NCBI GenBank assembly: GCA_964416195.1
Contig: CAYQDB010000054.1
Coordinates: forward strand, 1 to 6,804
DNA: 6,804 bases
Origin: CAYQDB01 sp964416195
GTDB taxonomy: Bacteria > Zixibacteria > MSB-5A5 > GN15 > FEB-12
Direction of reading: 5' to 3'
The notes under the pieces were generated by a model. That model had not been told where the DNA came from. It searched no databases and saw only the letters and a list, made by a program, of their open reading frames with translations. Shown here piece after piece: positions 5,370 through 6,804 of this stretch; position 1 is the stretch's first letter; every line of letters starts with the position of its first letter. The position numbers and the translations under genes were made by a program.

Positions 5370-6713
5370 ATGTCGAGTTTCGTTGACACATTCATGGCCA
5401 ATCTGAAAGCCAAACATCCGGCTCAGCCGGAATTCCACCAGGCCGTGGAAGAAGTGATCACATCACTGGAGCCAGTTCTGGATAAACATCCAGAATACAA
5501 AGAAGCAAAGATCGTTGAGCGCATTGTTGAACCGGAGCGCGTCATTCTGTTTCGTATACCGTGGGTTGACGACAAAGGTCGGGTTCAGGTCAACCGTGGC
5601 TTCCGAGTCGAGTTCAACAGTGCTATCGGGCCGTACAAGGGCGGGCTGCGATTCCACCCCAGCGTTAATCTGGGAATACTGAAGTTCTTGGGCTTCGAGC
5701 AGGTTTTCAAGAACAGCCTGACGACGCTTCCGATGGGCGGCGGCAAAGGCGGCTCCGATTTCGATCCCAAGGGTAAGTCGGACAATGAAGTCATGGCCTT
5801 CTGCCAAAGCTTCATGAACGAGCTCTTCCGTCACGTCGGACCGAATACTGATGTTCCTGCTGGTGATATCGGTGTTGGTGGCCGCGAAATCGGTTTCCTG
5901 TTCGGCCAGTACAAACGCCTGCGTAATGCTTTTGAGGGCGTGCTCACCGGTAAGGGACTGAACTGGGGTGGCAGCCTGATTCGTCCCGAGGCTACCGGCT
6001 ACGGCACGGTCTACTTCGCCGAAGAAATGCTCAAAACCAGGGGAGAGTCCTTCAAAGGAAAACGAGTCGCCGTTTCCGGCTCTGGAAACGTAGCCCAGTA
6101 TGCTACTGAGAAAGTGAACGAGCTCAGCGGCAAGGTGGTAACACTGTCTGATTCAAGCGGGTACATCGTTGACGACAAAGGCGTTTCCGGCGAGAAGTGG
6201 GATTTTATCATGGACCTCAAGAACGTCCGCCGTGGTCGCATCAAAGAGTACGCTGAGAAATTTTCAGACGCAAAGTATTTTGAAGGTATCGGCGTCTGGA
6301 ATGTCAAGGTCGACGTGGCTCTTCCATGCGCCACCCAGAACGAGCTGGATGGCAATGACGCCAAGACCCTTACCAACAACGGTTGCATCTGTGTCGCCGA
6401 AGGCGCCAACATGCCCTGCACTCCCGAGGCTACCGAGGTATTCCTTGGAAAGAATATCCTATTCGGCCCCGGCAAGGCGGCCAATGCCGGTGGCGTGGCT
6501 GTGTCAGGCCTGGAGATGTCACAGAACAGTCTCCGTCTGAGCTGGACACGCGAGGAAGTTGACAACCGCCTGCACGGCATCATGAAAAGCATCCACCAAG
6601 CTTGCGTCGAAGCCGCTGAGGCTTATGGCGTTCCCGGCAACTATGTGAATGGAGCCAACATCGCCGGTTTCATCAAAGTCGCCAATGCCATGCTGGATCA
6701 GGGCGTGGTATAA
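5370..6713 (+). CDS. gdhA: NADP-type glutamate dehydrogenase
   Basis: Cytoplasmic hexameric enzyme that reductively aminates 2-oxoglutarate with ammonia to give glutamate. At 447 residues it has the same length as E. coli GdhA and aligns with it throughout. The substrate domain carries GPYKGGLRFHPSVN (87-100, with K90), PMGGGKGGSDFDPKGKSD (121-138, catalytic K126) and PAGDIGVGGREIG (163-175, with D166). The coenzyme domain has the Rossmann loop SGSGNVAQYA (236-245) and SDSSG (260-264) at the end of the second strand, as in NADP-linked E. coli GdhA. ALPCATQNELD (317-327), EGANMPCTPEA (344-354) and GKAANAGGVAVSG (368-380) are also intact. NADP preference and an anabolic role are inferred from this similarity. 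The start is set by AGGAG six bases upstream. It is monocistronic: a promoter with two palindromes precedes it and a strong terminator follows 30 bases after the stop. Confidence 0.97.
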   Translation: MSSFVDTFMANLKAKHPAQPEFHQAVEEVITSLEPVLDKHPEYKEAKIVERIVEPERVILFRIPWVDDKGRVQVNRGFRVEFNSAIGPYKGGLRFHPSVNLGILKFLGFEQVFKNSLTTLPMGGGKGGSDFDPKGKSDNEVMAFCQSFMNELFRHVGPNTDVPAGDIGVGGREIGFLFGQYKRLRNAFEGVLTGKGLNWGGSLIRPEATGYGTVYFAEEMLKTRGESFKGKRVAVSGSGNVAQYATEKVNELSGKVVTLSDSSGYIVDDKGVSGEKWDFIMDLKNVRRGRIKEYAEKFSDAKYFEGIGVWNVKVDVALPCATQNELDGNDAKTLTNNGCICVAEGANMPCTPEATEVFLGKNILFGPGKAANAGGVAVSGLEMSQNSLRLSWTREEVDNRLHGIMKSIHQACVEAAEAYGVPGNYVNGANIAGFIKVANAMLDQGVV

Positions 6714-6743
6714 CTCCTCCCATCAAGAAACCACGCATAGGAA

Positions 6744-6780
6744 AAAAGGTGGGGCAGGTCGCAACACTGTCCCACCTTTT
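6744..6780 (+). terminator. Intrinsic terminator of gdhA
   Basis: GGTGGGGCAG (6748-6757) pairs with CTGTCCCACC (6767-6776) as a ten-base stem with one G-U pair and a nine-base loop (6758-6766). AAAA before it (6744-6747) and TTTT after it (6777-6780) extend the stem and give U- and A-tracts, so it could also stop transcription arriving from the right. It lies just after the gdhA stop. Confidence 0.88.
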
Positions 6781-6804
6781 CTATTCTCCTCTGAAGTGCG
6801 TAGG

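Noticed and set aside
6011..6592. 193-codon minus-strand frame inside gdhA
   Set aside because: Complete overlap with highly conserved gdhA; a compositional shadow.

Overview
The window looks like chromosomal DNA of a Gram-negative bacterium with roughly balanced base composition. The sequence does not fix the taxon. Two clues point loosely to the FCB group or a related candidate phylum: a GlmU-like protein of the 'alternative bacterial GlmU' type, and a secreted-protein leader of a style I associate with that group. This placement is an impression, not a result. I see no mobile element, CRISPR array, rRNA or tRNA.

Layout: positions 36-5021 are read from the minus strand. In transcription order they hold a small outer-membrane beta-barrel-like protein (4419-5021), a short signal-peptide gene that appears frameshifted (4095-4263), a GlmU-like sugar-1-phosphate nucleotidyltransferase/acyltransferase (2640-3920), a GalT-family nucleotidyltransferase (1501-2547) and glycogen synthase glgA (36-1499). 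The glutamate dehydrogenase gene gdhA (5370-6713) lies on the plus strand, divergent from the barrel gene, and ends in a strong intrinsic terminator (6744-6780).

The galT-like and glgA genes form a tight two-gene operon with one base between them. A textbook sigma-70 promoter (TTGACA, 17 bp, TATAAT; 2570-2598) drives it. The GalT-like protein has HSHSQ instead of the classical HPHxQ and a C-terminus like plant ADP-glucose phosphorylase. Its partner GlgA uses ADP-glucose, so the operon may handle ADP-glucose rather than galactose. The upstream GlmU-like gene is a third nucleotide-sugar gene but has its own probable promoter.

The gdhA upstream region (5022-5369) is rich in dyad symmetry. A perfect 8-bp inverted repeat brackets the -35 box, and a GTGA-N6-TCAC palindrome lies at the predicted start of transcription. 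This suggests that ammonia assimilation is controlled by one or two regulators. The other long gene-poor stretch (3921-4418) holds the frameshifted small gene, a weak promoter and a palindrome upstream of the GlmU-like gene, and otherwise nothing I can name.
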